The position numbers and the translations under genes were made by a program. Below are positions 1-11,252 of a stretch of 64,000 bases of DNA, one piece after another. The stretch is from Ancylostoma caninum (Eukaryota > Nematoda > Chromadorea > Rhabditida > Ancylostomatidae), in NCBI GenBank assembly GCA_037903475.1, contig JBAJFG010000570.1, forward strand, positions 248,001-312,000, read 5' to 3'. Under the pieces are notes generated by a model. That model was not told the origin of the DNA and ran no database searches. It was given only the letters and a program-made list of their open reading frames with translations. Within the stretch, counting starts at the first letter, position 1; every line of letters starts with the position of its first letter.

Positions 1-1322
1 AGAAACCTTTGATCCCATAGGTGGTGGCTTTCCCCCATATGAACGAAGGTATGCTCTTCCGTATGAGCGAAGTTAGTGGCCGTGAAGAATTGAGTGGAAG
101 CAATTTAGACCAAATGTTATCTTGAAATGATTTAGGCTCAACTGGTTGTTGTGGTAATTCAAGTGATAAGTGTCCACCGGTGTATATAAACGGAAACGAA
201 GGAGTGATTCATTCAGACACAAACGGAATGGGAAGAGAACACGGATCTGAAAGGAAACAATGTACATCTAGGTGATTTAGGTAGGAGGGTCCGCCGAAAC
301 AGGATATGCATACCCTCATGCAGAAATAGGCCCGCCTGGCGAATTCCCATTGCTTTTGGACGCCGGCGCATCATTATCATACTGTTGGACCCGACTCCCA
401 GCGTTTCCCCACTTTTGGACGCCGGCATACCCTTATCACATCGTTGGACCCGACTCCCGGCGTTTCCTCACTTTTGGACGCCGGCATACCCTTATCACAT
501 CGTTGGACCTAACTCCAGGCGTTTCCTCACTTTTGGACGCCGGCGCACGCTTATCACATCGTTGGACCCAACTCCAGGGTTTCCCCACTTTTGGACGCCG
601 GCGCACCCTTATCACATCGTTGGACCCAACTCCAGGCGTTTCCCCACTTTTGGACGCCGGCGCACCCTTATCACATCGTTGGACCCAACTCCAGGCGTTT
701 CCCCACTTTTGGACGCCGGCGCACCCTTATCACATCGTTGAACCCGACTCCCGGCGTTTCCTCACTTTTGGACGCCGGCGCACGCTTATCACATCGTTGG
801 ACCCAACTCCAGGTTTCCCCACTTTTGGACGCCGGCGCACCCTTATCACATCGTTGGACCCAACTCCAGGCGTTTCCCCACTTTTGGACGCCGGCGCACC
901 CTTATCACATCGTTGGACCCAACTCCAGGCGTTTCCCCACTTTTGGACGCCGGCGCACCCTTATCACATCGTTGAACCCGACTCCCGGCGTTTCTCCACT
1001 TTTGGACGCCGGCGCACCCTTATCATACCGTTGAACCCAACTCCCGGCGTTTCCTCACTTTTGGGCGCCGGCGCACCCTTATCACACCGTTGGACCCGAC
1101 TCCCGGCGTTTCTCCACTTTTGGACGCCGGCGCACCCTTATCATACTGTTGGACCCGACTCCCGGCGTTCCCTCACTTTTCGACGCCGGCGCACTCCTAC
1201 AGCAACATTGGACCCGGTGTAGAACATTTTCTTCACTCTAGGCCACGCCCTCGAATTTCGTTTCACACACACTGACACACACACGTGACAGACTAAGCCC
1301 GTTATTATTAGTCATGATACTG
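1..1322 (+). repeat. Dispersed element carrying an expanded minisatellite (copy 1)
   Basis: The left window edge matches 24120-24742 in direct orientation. Both begin with a GAAACC(C)TTGATCCC-type sequence, run through a shared GTATATAAACGGAAACGAAGG segment, and end in a CGTTTCACACACA...AAGCCCGTTATTA segment. They differ mainly in the minisatellite, which has about 14 units here and about 2 at 24475-24560. I see no gene. The element may extend left of the window. The class is not recognised. Confidence 0.7.
353..1215 (+). repeat. 59-bp tandem minisatellite with higher-order structure
   Basis: About 14 units begin TTTTGGACGCCGGCGCA and continue TTATCACATCGTTGGACC. Consecutive TTTTGGA motifs end at 360, 419 and 478, giving a 59-bp period. 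Variant units (GCACGCTTATC, GTTGAACCCGAC, short forms CAGGGTTT and CAGGTTTCC) recur about 235 bp apart (543 and 778), so four-unit blocks were duplicated. Because 59 is not a multiple of three and most units lack stops, long ORFs of up to 290 codons appear in all three forward frames. I read these as by-products of the repeat, not genes. Confidence 0.9.
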
Positions 1323-2412
1323 TTCCGCCCATGTTGAACTTCATCGCAAATGAGTATTCTTCAGTGTAGTACTGTTTCCAAATCAAGCTCACAAAAATGG
1401 AGTTATGGTGCAAAATACGAAATTCCTGATTAGCTAAAAAATAGTCTTCATAGACAGAATTTCACCGGCCAACAAAGTCACGAATGGTGATAACCGAATG
1501 ATGTCAACACTATGTTCTCACTAAGATCTCATCACTTTGACAACTACTGCTGCTAATATCCAACTGTGGGTGTTCATTTCTAAATACATTGTCCAGTATA
1601 CGTAGCCAAAAGAAAATGTCATGGAATAGAAAAAAACACTCCACTAAGTAAGCAGAAAACGTAAAGGCCGCACACAAAAGGCCATGATCTAAAATATATG
1701 ATGTATAATACTCCAAGGTTACTGTTCCTTCTGTTCATTCCTCCTCATTTGTGACAAGTGTTCTGCTAGTGGCAGTCACACTAACAATGCCTCAGTAGCA
1801 TTGTTAGTGTGACTGCTTTCGGTCTTTGTGAGGTTGGTTACTCCTTTGCGTCTCGAACCGCTTTCGAATATCGAATACAAGCGTCGAATAATCGAATATA
1901 TTCAAATAATGCCACCACCAACAATACCGTCACCGTCCGAAGATGCAGAGTGCTGTTGGGTTCTCTGCGTTAAGTAGGGGCGGCAGAGCCACCCTTAGCA
2001 ATGTGGGGGCGGTCATGGTTTGCTCCTGGTGAAGAAATATGTACAACTGGTATTCAAATGTATTCTATTCAAAGTTCGGATGACAGAAGGTGACTCGCAA
2101 ATTTCATTCGTTTTCACAAGGCTATGACAAAGCCCACTTTACAGATTAATATGAGCGGAACTTCTCAGTGCTCAATCAATTTTTTAGCCAACTTTTCCCT
2201 GAACGCTTCCCACGTATTTTGAATTTCCCCCGCTTCATGGCTTCGTGATGGGACTCGGTTTCAAAGATGACAATATCTACTGGCCTTCTGATGGTTTCAG
2301 AAAACTCACCCTCCAACAAAATTTAGAGGGCTAACTGGAAACAAAGTTGTTCTTAAGAAGGGATGAGGCCTTTACAATGTAAGAGAGGACAAATATAACA
2401 GATGATCTTTTC
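1323..2412. other. Gene-free stretch with hairpin and decayed CAP 3' flank
   Basis: No convincing exon is visible. The stretch holds a short TTCGAATA-like AT palindrome tract near 1863-1910 and a perfect hairpin at 1772-1816. From about 2041 onward it shows diverged homology to the 3' flanks of the other two CAP copies, for example a shared CTGGCCTTCTG and TTAGAGGGCTAA near 2281-2335 and 37271-37326. Confidence 0.5.
1772..1816. repeat. Perfect 19-bp hairpin, 7-nt loop
   Basis: GCAGTCACACTAACAATGC (1772-1790) is followed by the loop CTCAGTA and then its exact reverse complement (1798-1816). The loop is too short for a normal pre-miRNA. It may be a foldback remnant or a cruciform-prone site. 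Confidence 0.85.
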
Positions 2413-2483
2413 GTAAACTCAGAGCATGGACTACATCATGTGCGTGCAACATTGCTGCTTCGTGGTATTTATTACAAAGATTA

Positions 2484-5400
2484 TTATGGCATAATGCAGA
2501 GCGCTTCTTCTTTGCTGCACTTGCAACCGCTGCACTGGCAGTCCTCGTCAGTCGAACAAGGGGATCCTAGTTCATATATGAGTTCACCCATTGTGTTTCC
2601 TCTGAAATGAACACTAAGAGTATGTATTAACATGTACATGCTACGAATGTTTTACTTACCCGGGTCCATATTCACACACAACATAGGTATACACTGGACA
2701 CCAACTGATTCCACAACCAAGCTTGTAGGAATTCTGCCATGCCATCTGAAAATTGCAGTTAGATTTGGGTCCGTTTTCCAAGATCCTACATGAAAATCCG
2801 CAGCAGACCTGAGAATAATGTCCAATTTCTTTGCCTTTTCTGTAGTACACTGCCGGAGTGATCCTGTTTTCTGGAGGAACTCCAAACGTCTTTAGTTCCG
2901 ACCACCACGAATCTGAGGCCTGAATGGATATGATTGGGTCACATCGTTTTCTTCGCGGAAATAATAGAGTGTTCAGACAATTAAAGTTTATGCAGATGAG
3001 TACTAACTTGACCAGCCGCGAGAGCGACACCCAAGGTTATTTCTTCAGAGAAGTAGAGGTTCTGGCCTAAACCTGGTCTCTCGGATGGAGGAGAATGTTC
3101 GTATTGACAACTACTCGCATGCTTTTGTGAGTTGTATTCAATTTCACAATCCCAAACCTGAAATCAATTTTTCCACGTAATATTCAGAATTCAAAATAGG
3201 AAACGATCCACCATTTTGCGCATGCGAGCAGCTTTTGGTGCGAATCCATTGACGCCAAGAGGATCCTCCTGCTCACCCTTTGCTAGACTCGATCTAGGAA
3301 AATTCTTAGATTAGCTACTTGGAGTTGCAACATCTCAGCTTCATGCACTTCAACAATGTGAGAAGGCCTCGTAAAAACGCATGTAGTCACATATAGCTAC
3401 ATCAATTCTAATAGCAGCAGTTAAATTTTTTTCTGAGCATACCTAAGTGAGTTGTGTCTCTCCAAGAACTTCTCTCTAGCTTCGTCGTTCATGTGACTAT
3501 TCTTGGGGCACATCTTATTGGTGCCGCCGACTGAAAATGACTGCATCCTGAGTTTGCATTCACTCCAAGTTTTGCTTCTTCGGTCTTCCATAAAGACTTA
3601 CCAGCCATGCCACTTGCTCCACCCGCCACACATAGTCCGTTATCGCATGTAGATCCTGAGTAAGTGGTGCAGTCTTCATCTCGTTGACATGCAGGTCCTT
3701 TCTCCCACATTACAGTGCCTTGGAAATTTCCTCTGAAAAACTTTGCCCAAAAGAATGGATGGGAAGTGGAAGAAACACTGATTTTTTCGTTGCTACGATC
3801 CTTATCCAAATTTATCCCAGTGGATTGTTCACCTATTCACTTCACATGGGCATAATACTATTTCACTCAAGAATGATTTTCCATTATGTGGAGGTTATGA
3901 ACGGTTTGTGCGGATTTCTAATCAGTTGCCTAAAATCCCCTTTCCACTTCAGAATCGTCTTTGAGGTTCTCACATAGAAAAATCTCGAAGAGTTGTTGAT
4001 CATGTTGCTATACACCATGCCGTGCAAAACTGCCGAAAACCCGTATTCGAGCTCCATTTTGTCAGAAAATCGTGAACGGGGAACGCCGGCGGCAAGCCAA
4101 GTTGGTGGGATAAAATTTCTGAACAACGCATTTCCGGTAGTGCAGCTTCTTAGGAAATTCGTACTTCATGTGATAGTTCCTCATTATTCACCCCCTAGCA
4201 TGATAGGTAGTTCCCTCGAGGTGTTATCAACTTTGGAGTGCATGATGCGGAAACTTGTAGTACCGCCCTAGGTTTGCCCACGAACTCCAGAAAAGCATGA
4301 ACTCCAAAACGGGATTTTCTTTAGTTTCGACAAGGAACACGTGTACCATTGTGATTGCTCCTGAAGATTCTTATTTATATGAGAACCTCGAGAATGATTT
4401 TGAGGTGGAACTATGAATTAAAAGAAACATAAGTTGAGCTTACGCCAGGGAGTATATGCAATTTACGTAGAGAGTGTTTCCACAGACGTTGTAAGCACAT
4501 CCCAGTTTTGTCGTTTTGGACATTGCGATCTAAGAGAATTTTCTCCAGCTCAGTTCATGAACTTCGCCAAATCAAGGACTTACATTCCCGAAGTAGTAGT
4601 TGTTCCAGTTTTCGTAAACATTTGTTGTTCCGTATAGTTGGGGCCCATCCGCCCACACTTGGAACGTTTCGTTTATGTACTGGTAAGGATTCGAGCGATA
4701 CTCTTCACCATTCCCGGCGATACTGCAAGTGAAGAGGTTAAATGAAGCAAAACTGAACCATCAATTCAATGGCAGCTCACGAAACGCCGTTGCTTGCTGG
4801 TCCTAGGTTGCCGTTGCTGTTGCAACTATCTACAGTCGATTGTGCCCACTTCTCATATTCACATTTCCAATCCTGCAGTGAGAATTTGTTGCTCACATCT
4901 ACTCTATTTGTAAAGCATAGAATGCTGCTCCACAGTGAACATCAATCGTTAGTGTACCCCTTGCAGAATGGGCACATCACTCGTTAATCCTCGTTGATGC
5001 TCGTCAGTCCAAACGTTAATCCTTATTCGGTTAACACTTATCAACGCGGGTTAAGGAGCGATGTGGAGCTGTCCTCATTGTGGATAGTACAATCACAATT
5101 GACGTTCGCTGTGAACTGAGCCGCCTTTAGAATGCCTCGCCCAATTTCATTCGGCCAAATCATATCTTTCGAGCAAAATGAAGAGTTGACATCAACTTCT
5201 CCTCTTCTATTGCTTCTGTTTCCAGTGATTTCCTCAGGGAACCACCATAAGAGGCAAGAAACTTTCCTTACTTGAAACATGCTTAAAAAGCTATTCTTCA
5301 TCCATACTTTCTCCTTGTCTTACCTCAGTCTCATCGTTAAAGGCAGCACTCACGGAAACTTTTGGGTTCAACATATCGCGGTATATCGGGGTTATTAGGG

Positions 5401-7688
5401 AAAAAAAATTTTAGCGGTATTTCAAGTTCGTCCACATCGCGGACGAGTGTTCCGTGATGGGTCCCGCCACGGAACTCTGCGAATAGTACGAATTCCATAA
5501 ACAAGCCTCCGCTGAGCCACATGGGCACACCCTGTAAACGGCGTTGGATGGCGCGACGGAATCCTAATATCCAGAGCGGCAGATGTGTCCACGGCAGTAT
5601 ATTCACAGGTAGGCGGCCATTCAAGGTGTTCAACTTACTCTTGCGATTGTCCAGCGGCCGGCTACATGGTAAGCGACTCATTCCAGAAGTGAAAATTCCC
5701 ATGAGTGCTGCCTTTAAAGATTTTCACAAACTCACCATTTTGTACATGTTCTTGGCAGGACCCAGGAATCCCACATTATTCGGTGCTTTTCCAAGTGCAA
5801 TGTTCCTGCGCATTTCATTATGAAGAGCGAGGAAGAGTTCTCTCGCTTTTGCTGTGATTTTGGAGCCTGGACACATCGAAACGGTGGAGCTAGTGCTAGT
5901 GTCACCAGATCCATTTTCCTTCGGTTTTCTCGAGGTGGATTTCATTCCACTATCGGAGGGATTTTGTTTTTTTGTTGTTTTTTGTTGGTCAGCTTTGTCC
6001 GCACCCGGTTTCTCTCTTCCATCTTTCTCAGTGGGTTTCTTCTTATCGTCTCGTCCATCTCCGTTCTTTTTACTTTCTCCATCTTTTGACCTGTCAGATC
6101 CTTCATCTCCTTTGTGGTTTCCCTCTCCTCTTTCGGAAGGCTTCTTTTCTTCTGATTTTTTGTCGTCTCTAGTGAAGGTGACACCAGCCCTGTTCTCAGA
6201 GTCAACACAGAGGCCCTTATTACAAGTAGAACCCTCGTAGGTTGAGCAATCTCCGTCAGTTTGGCATGGTTTTCCGCTCTCCCAAAGCACTGTAGATGGG
6301 CGATTACCCCTGGAAATAACACTAATGTTTTTCTCTTTGATCCGGCCTCTTTGAAATGTTCTTCCTGACAATCTTAACTGCGAATCAACTTACACGTGGT
6401 TGTAGAGGCAAGTGACGATGAACTGATCGCCACATGTTTTAAAAGCGCAACCGAATTTTGTGGACTTTGAATAGGCCATCTGCAACGATCTGTTTTTAGA
6501 CCAAGTTGAGTTCACATAAACATTAATGCTTGTCTTACATTTCCGAAGTTTAGTTGTTTTATGTTTGTGACTTCGTTCCGATTGTTTATTCCGTACTGGC
6601 TTGCGGGGCTCAGCCATCCGATCATCCCCCAGACAGCGTTGGTCCAATTCGAGTAAGGTCCGGTTCGTCCAAAGAATCTGATGGTGAGGAAGTGATAAAA
6701 GTTGAAATCTGATCTATACTTTTATTACAGCATGAACTCACGAGGCGATATTCTGTGAGACGTTAGCGCGAGCATCCATGTTGCATTGCTCGATTGCTTC
6801 TTGAGCTTGTTTCTCGAAGTCGCAGTCCCACTTCTGAGAATAGTATGTATCATTTTTGCAAAGCTAGCCGATGCAATCTTCTGTCAATGCCACAACATTG
6901 TATCATTTCAGACCACGTTTTGTATAATGGGCACCAAAGTATGAAGTCATGTTCACTAAAACTAAAAAGTATGAACAGCTGATTAAGAAAAGTCAGTGTC
7001 TCTTCCTAATGCCGTTTGCGAGCCATAGCGCTTTACATATATCTTCGAAGCTCAAAAATTCCGAAGCTGGAGAAGTTTGTACAAAAAATCCGCTCTAACA
7101 AAAGGATATTCGTGGTTGATTAAGGCTCAGAGCTGAAGCCCTACGAACTAGATTGTTGCTGCAAGTCATAAACTTCTTCTCAGAAGAACTTTTAAAATTG
7201 TGTACCAGCACTTGCGTTCGTTTAGAAATTCCAAGACTGAAGGAATAAAGTCGTCACAAAAGAACGACAAAACATGTTAAGTGCTCTTATTGTACCTAAA
7301 CGTTGTTGGACGAAATCTGTGAATAATGAAGAAACCGATTACCAGTTCATATATGTTCTTCGCAGGTCCCAAAAATCCTTGACTGTTTGGCTGTTGACCA
7401 CCTTGAGCGATTCTTCTACGTAACACGCGATGATAGCCGACGAAAACGTCTCGCATGAAGTCATCAATGTAAGGGTTAGTAGGGCATCCATAGTCTAAAA
7501 ATTAAACATGAGTTAAACGAGAAAAACGAGAAACTGGAATGTTGCATGTGAAAGATACTGACCGATAGCGGAGATTCGTGATTCCAAGAGAATCTGAATG
7601 TGATAAATTAGCTTACTGGTTCATACGCCTTCAAATAAAAATGGTCGAGTCTTACCAAACTAAGGGTGAGGACTGCCTTTAAGAACAT
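2484..7688 (-). CDS. Triple-CAP-domain secreted protein, copy 1
   Basis: Seventeen exons, complement: 7656-7688, 7563-7593, 7343-7494, 6742-6833, 6539-6677, 6394-6479, 5736-6309, 4781-4872, 4584-4722, 4444-4529, 3602-3732, 3443-3530, 3212-3293, 3008-3157, 2809-2919, 2660-2745, 2484-2601. All introns are GT-AG with compatible phases, giving 729 codons. Residues 1-20 form a signal peptide (MFLKAVLTLSL then ILLES). CAP1 spans about 22-178, a Cys hinge 186-215, a Lys/Glu-rich linker 216-325, CAP2 326-475, a second hinge 476-518, CAP3 519-691, and then a Cys-rich tail. Compared with copy 2, changes are few: M to I in exon 5 and Q to E in exon 17. No stop or frameshift was seen. The ASP (CAP/SCP/TAPS) assignment rests on HN.LR, WDCE and GHYSQ motifs. 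The biochemical role is unknown. Confidence 0.85.
5337..5717. mobile_element. TTAA-bounded MITE in intron 7 of CAP copy 1
   Basis: The element begins TTAAAGGCAGCACTCACGG and ends CATGAGTGCTGCCTTTAA, so its ends are inverted repeats beginning or ending in TTAA, a piggyBac-like target pattern. It is shared by all three CAP copies and has a diverged relative at 52347-52776. The ORF of about 120 codons inside it is judged spurious. Confidence 0.75.
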
Positions 7689-7730
7689 ATTTGGCGTCGC
7701 AACTTCTGTGACTGACTTCACAGCTAGCAG

Positions 7731-7765
7731 CTTTTATACCAATTTAGACAATCACATCGTTATCA
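7731..7765 (-). promoter_or_regulatory. TATA box and TGATAA site of CAP copy 1
   Basis: On the minus strand a TGATAA (7760-7765) lies about 20 bp upstream of TATAAAAG (7731-7738), which is 42 bp upstream of the ATG at 7688. TGATAA is the core site of intestinal GATA factors in nematodes. Gut expression is an inference. Confidence 0.55.
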
Positions 7766-8122
7766 AGGAAGAGCTGAGCAAACGAAATTGTGGAAATCGT
7801 CAATATTTTCAGTAGTAACTGTTCATTTGAGCTCTATTGGGTTTGATAGTGAAAACGTATTGGCTGAAAATATATGCCCGAAAGTGGGTCAGAGGGCAAA
7901 TGCAGCTGAAGGTGTAGTGCTAATATTTGTCGACGCGGCAGAACAGCAATGAAATTTTTAGTTGCAACATTTTATCTGTGTCAGTTATTCGCAAATTTCT
8001 ATCGTTTCCAACATGGCAGTCACACTTAGGGCAGATCCTCATACGTCCCTCTGTGTTCGAGCGCTAACTAGTTGCAATCTTATTTGAGTTCTATGTGTTA
8101 TGGGCGTGTTTCACATTTTGTA

Positions 8123-8144
8123 GGGGGGGGGGGGGGGGGGGGGG
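8123..8144. repeat. G22 homopolymer
   Basis: Twenty-two consecutive G lie in the upstream region of CAP copy 1. The mirror position of copy 2 has a C21 tract (26217-26237). Confidence 0.95.
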
Positions 8145-8902
8145 AGGGTTGATGGTGTTTCACATTCTGATCACGAGTATTTAATAGGATCTGCACTACA
8201 GTGCATTTCGCATATTTTTGCAGTTTCCAGCATGACTCACACTGTGTTACTGTAGGCGTACTGTAAAGAGTGTCTCTTTCCTCTAGTGTCTAATAGTTCT
8301 GGATTATGAAACAGAGTGATACTTCATTATTTATTCATGTTCTCTCTCCTAAATGCCTAAAATCCTTACAGAAGACGAATATCATTTCGCTAGATAGTAC
8401 AATACTGCAGATTCCTGCTGCATTTGATTGTGCTTTGGTTCGTTTCTACTGCAAGCAATCTCAATGCCTGTTGCTAGAAAGGAGGTGTAGACATAAACTT
8501 TCAGCGTGCATGGTGAGTTCCGGAATCCAAAACTCGGCCCCGGAACTAATTTATCGAATTTGCACCGAGGAGCTATTTGTTCAGTTGGATTATGTGCTTC
8601 CTCTTAAGGGATTTGCACTTTCGCCAACGCTTCTGCACTCATAATTGAGTGGAAGTATCCAAGAAACAACCAAGAATGGTCGAGTTTTCGAATAGAACGT
8701 GTTCATAGTTTTCCAACTACGCTTCACTACTTCCCGCCAAATCTAAATCTGCGGGGAAATCTAACGCGTGTATAATCCATCCAAACCGTTGGGGTCGATG
8801 AAGCCAATGAGAGCTCTAGAGGCAGCGTGGCTGCGAAAGGGCCTTCTTGACCATGTACGCTGTTCCTCTCAGTTTATCCTGGACCCGTTGTAATCCCCCT
8901 GT

Positions 8903-9155
8903 GAAGTCAGTTAAGCTGGCTTCGCACATGCTTTCCGAAGCCAGCTCGTACGATTCACGTTCGACTGACTTCCCACGGTGTGGGATAGCCGAATGATTTC
9001 TCAGTCGAACTCGCAAGAAGCGGAAAAAAGCATCTCAGTTAAACTTAACACCGCGTCAAGCCAACTGTCAAACCATCTGGTGAAATTTTATGAAAATAGT
9101 GTTCGAACGCAAGGAGAGTCAAATAAGTAAATCTCTAGTAACTTATTTGACTCTC
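8903..9155. repeat. Two hairpins just past the inverted-repeat boundary
   Basis: AGCTGGCTTCG (8914-8924) pairs with CGAAGCCAGCT (8936-8946). GAGAGTCAAATAAGT (9114-9128) pairs perfectly with ACTTATTTGACTCTC (9141-9155). Neither is present in the other arm, so they lie in sequence unique to the left side, immediately beyond the 8882 breakpoint. Confidence 0.75.
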
Positions 9156-9356
9156 ATCGCTTCCCACACAATTTTTTTCAAGTAGTCTATTCATTCGTCA
9201 GCATTTCCCAAGTGACACCAAACACCGATTAGGCGTCAATTAATTCCAACAGCATTTATACGAGTTTACCAGTGGCATTCGGCTGCATCAAAGTTCTCAC
9301 TCGCTTTTCGGTCGCGTTCTGCCCGCTCGTTTTTCTCCAAATTCTTTTCTTTTCAG

Positions 9357-10272
9357 AAGCAGTGGATTTCTACGTTCCATACGCTCTATATTCTAGTGAA
9401 GATGAGAGAAACATCCTCACTGCAAACCAGGTGAGCACTGGCAATCTTTTCGTTTATGTTATTGAGTCAGTATGCTTTCTGTAAGACGCTTTCTTTTCTC
9501 GTTCCTCTTCAAACTTCGCAACTCCACATGCGTGGCATTTGGAGTTGGATGATTTTTTTCCGCAATGTATTTTTATCAAACTTATGGTCTTTGCGCATTA
9601 CGTTTTTTCAAATTACACTTGCTCTCTTCTTTGTTTGTCGAGATTTGGTAAATGTCATGCGATCCAGCGGCCGGATATGCTGCGCGTGACCTCTGCGAAA
9701 TGAAAAAAATGAAGGGTTTTTGCAACAGTGCAAAAGTACACATCGGCATGAGTGTACTTTATACGCTAAGACAGAACTTTTTTCTGAAACTGCAGGAACA
9801 AAAGCCATGCAGGAGCAAACACATGAACCTTCTACTCCTTGGATCTAGGCAAAAGTTATCATCATCAGATGAGGAGGAGGAGGTAGTGGTGGTGGAGGCG
9901 GAGCACGGCGTTCGGAACGTGCGTCCCTCTAGTAGTGCTCGTGGAATCGAACCTAGGCCGTACCTGGTATGTTGATGTGTTCGTGCAATCAACGTCTAGT
10001 GTTGAGACCTCGAATTTAGGAAGAAATTGACGAGTTGGAACATCATCCTCCTCCTCGCAGGAGAAGGTTGACGCAGCAAGAAGTATTGGCTAGTCAGTTA
10101 ACTTATGATTCAGGTGTGTTCGACAAGGGATAATTGGTATAGGAAATATTGAACTGGGCACAACCTTCCATTTTTAGATGCAGCAAACTTCTTCGAGCAA
10201 GGTTTTATCTTCAAGAGTGATAAATTACTGTTACTTTGGTCTCCAGGGGAAGCGCAAGATCCATGTTATTAG
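9357..10272 (+). CDS. Unrecognised gene, four 3' exons visible
   Basis: Four phase-compatible exons with good splice sites: 9357-9430 (acceptor TTTTCAG, donor GTGAGC), 9796-9966 (TGCAG / GTATGT), 10020-10113 (TTTAG / GTGTGT) and 10178-10272, ending in TAG. The peptide includes AVDFYVPYALYSSEDER, an acidic run SSSDEEEEVVVVEAEHG, EEIDELEHHPPPRRRRL, and ends KLLLLWSPGEAQDPCY. The first exon and start codon were not found. The exon at 9357 needs one base from an upstream exon. No family is recognised. It lies in sequence unique to the left side of the CAP palindrome. Confidence 0.5.
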
Positions 10273-10612
10273 AGACCGGCTTCAAGGATATCTGTAAGAG
10301 CAAAGTGAACTGGCTCTCAAGTCTCAACCATAGGTGAGACTGCAAATGTGTGGTTTTGATGCTTTTCACATACTTCACCAAAAGTCGATTTATGGGTTCA
10401 AATCGTGAAAGACTTCTATACTTTTTTAGGACGTTGTCCATAATGAATGCGCATGTACATGAACTACGAGTCGAGTGCAACTTTGGAATGAATCTATGTC
10501 TGGCAATACTGTGATGCCGATAGCTAAATGGTTTCTTTGCAGAACAAACTGATGAGACAATTAGCAAAACCATGTAGAAAGTGAGTTTATTGGCAATGAC
10601 TTTATGGTTCAT
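10211..10612 (-). CDS. Possible secreted basic peptide ORF
   Basis: A single 133-codon ORF starts at 10612 with a signal-like N-terminus: FYMVLLIVSSVCSA is hydrophobic and ends in a plausible cleavage site. A basic segment KKPFSYRHHSIARHRF follows. It overlaps the last exon of the forward gene at 10178-10272 in antisense, so at least one call may be wrong. No homolog is recognised and no splice evidence supports it. Confidence 0.25.
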   Translation of the reverse strand: MNHKVIANKLTFYMVLLIVSSVCSAKKPFSYRHHSIARHRFIPKLHSTRSSCTCAFIMDNVLKKYRSLSRFEPINRLLVKYVKSIKTTHLQSHLWLRLESQFTLLLQISLKPVSNNMDLALPLETKVTVIYHS

Positions 10613-11252
10613 GGTGATAGAAGTGAAAGTTTTTGCTTTCTTATTACAAAGAAGAAATATAATATTTTTTCAGTAATGTGACTTTATGACATGGATATGT
10701 AATGGTCGAGAAGGATCAAACATGTCTTCGAGTACTACGTGTAGAGCTACTAACAATCGGACGTAGCAGCTCAGCAATTCGGAAGTTGGAAATCAAATCT
10801 ATGCATTGTCGTAACCTTTTAAATTGTAGGAACTTCTGATTCTCCCTTCCTTATTTTTTGTAGAGAATAAGCGAATATATTAGACTTGCAACGTTTTGGC
10901 TCCTACGGCCCAATTGGCGCAATGGGGTATTTAGTGGGAAGACAAGCATGTGATATTACAGCCAATGCGACTCAACGCGGCACCCTATTCTGGTCCGTGG
11001 GGGCTGAAACTGTTGGATTTGCATGTAACAATTAATCTAGCATGAGTTACATTTATAGTTCTATTTACCACCATTTAGTTATTGTGTTAGATCTTTTGTT
11101 TTGGACCAGTGGTACCTGGAAGATGAGTAAATCAATAGAAAAAAGATAGAAAACAGTAAACTAGTGGAAATACTAATGCCGCTTTGCAGTAATCGATAGA
11201 GCATGCGTACGCAATTTATCGCTCATCAACTCTTCTCGCACTGCAGAAGTCT
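10613..11252. other. No gene seen
   Basis: AT-rich sequence without convincing exons. Nothing recognisable was found. Confidence 0.4.

Larger units (their letters stand above)
2413..8882 (-). repeat. Inverted-repeat arm containing CAP gene copy 1
   Basis: This arm is nearly identical to the reverse complement of 25464-31940. Paired coordinates sum to 34351 or 34352 across the gene body, so only single-base indels separate them there, and a 10-bp difference lies near 7520. Homology drops sharply left of 2413 and stops at 8882/25464. The arm holds the whole CAP gene, its promoter and about 1.2 kb of upstream sequence with a G-tract at 8123-8144. Confidence 0.9.

Noticed and set aside
350..1222. 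290-codon forward ORF in the minisatellite
   Set aside because: It is wholly made of the 59-bp repeat, and comparable ORFs exist in the other two frames.
5337..5702. About 120-codon ORF in the TTAA element
   Set aside because: It begins and ends in the terminal repeats of a MITE, and the diverged copy at 52347 does not preserve it.
5820..6240. Hydrophobic forward ORFs opposite CAP exon 7 (and equivalents in the other copies)
   Set aside because: Antisense shadows of the Lys/Glu-rich linker, which reads as Phe/Leu/Ser on the opposite strand.
9930..10012. tRNA-like B box on the minus strand (GGTTCGATTCC)
   Set aside because: It falls inside an exon of a phase-consistent gene, and no A box or cloverleaf can be drawn.
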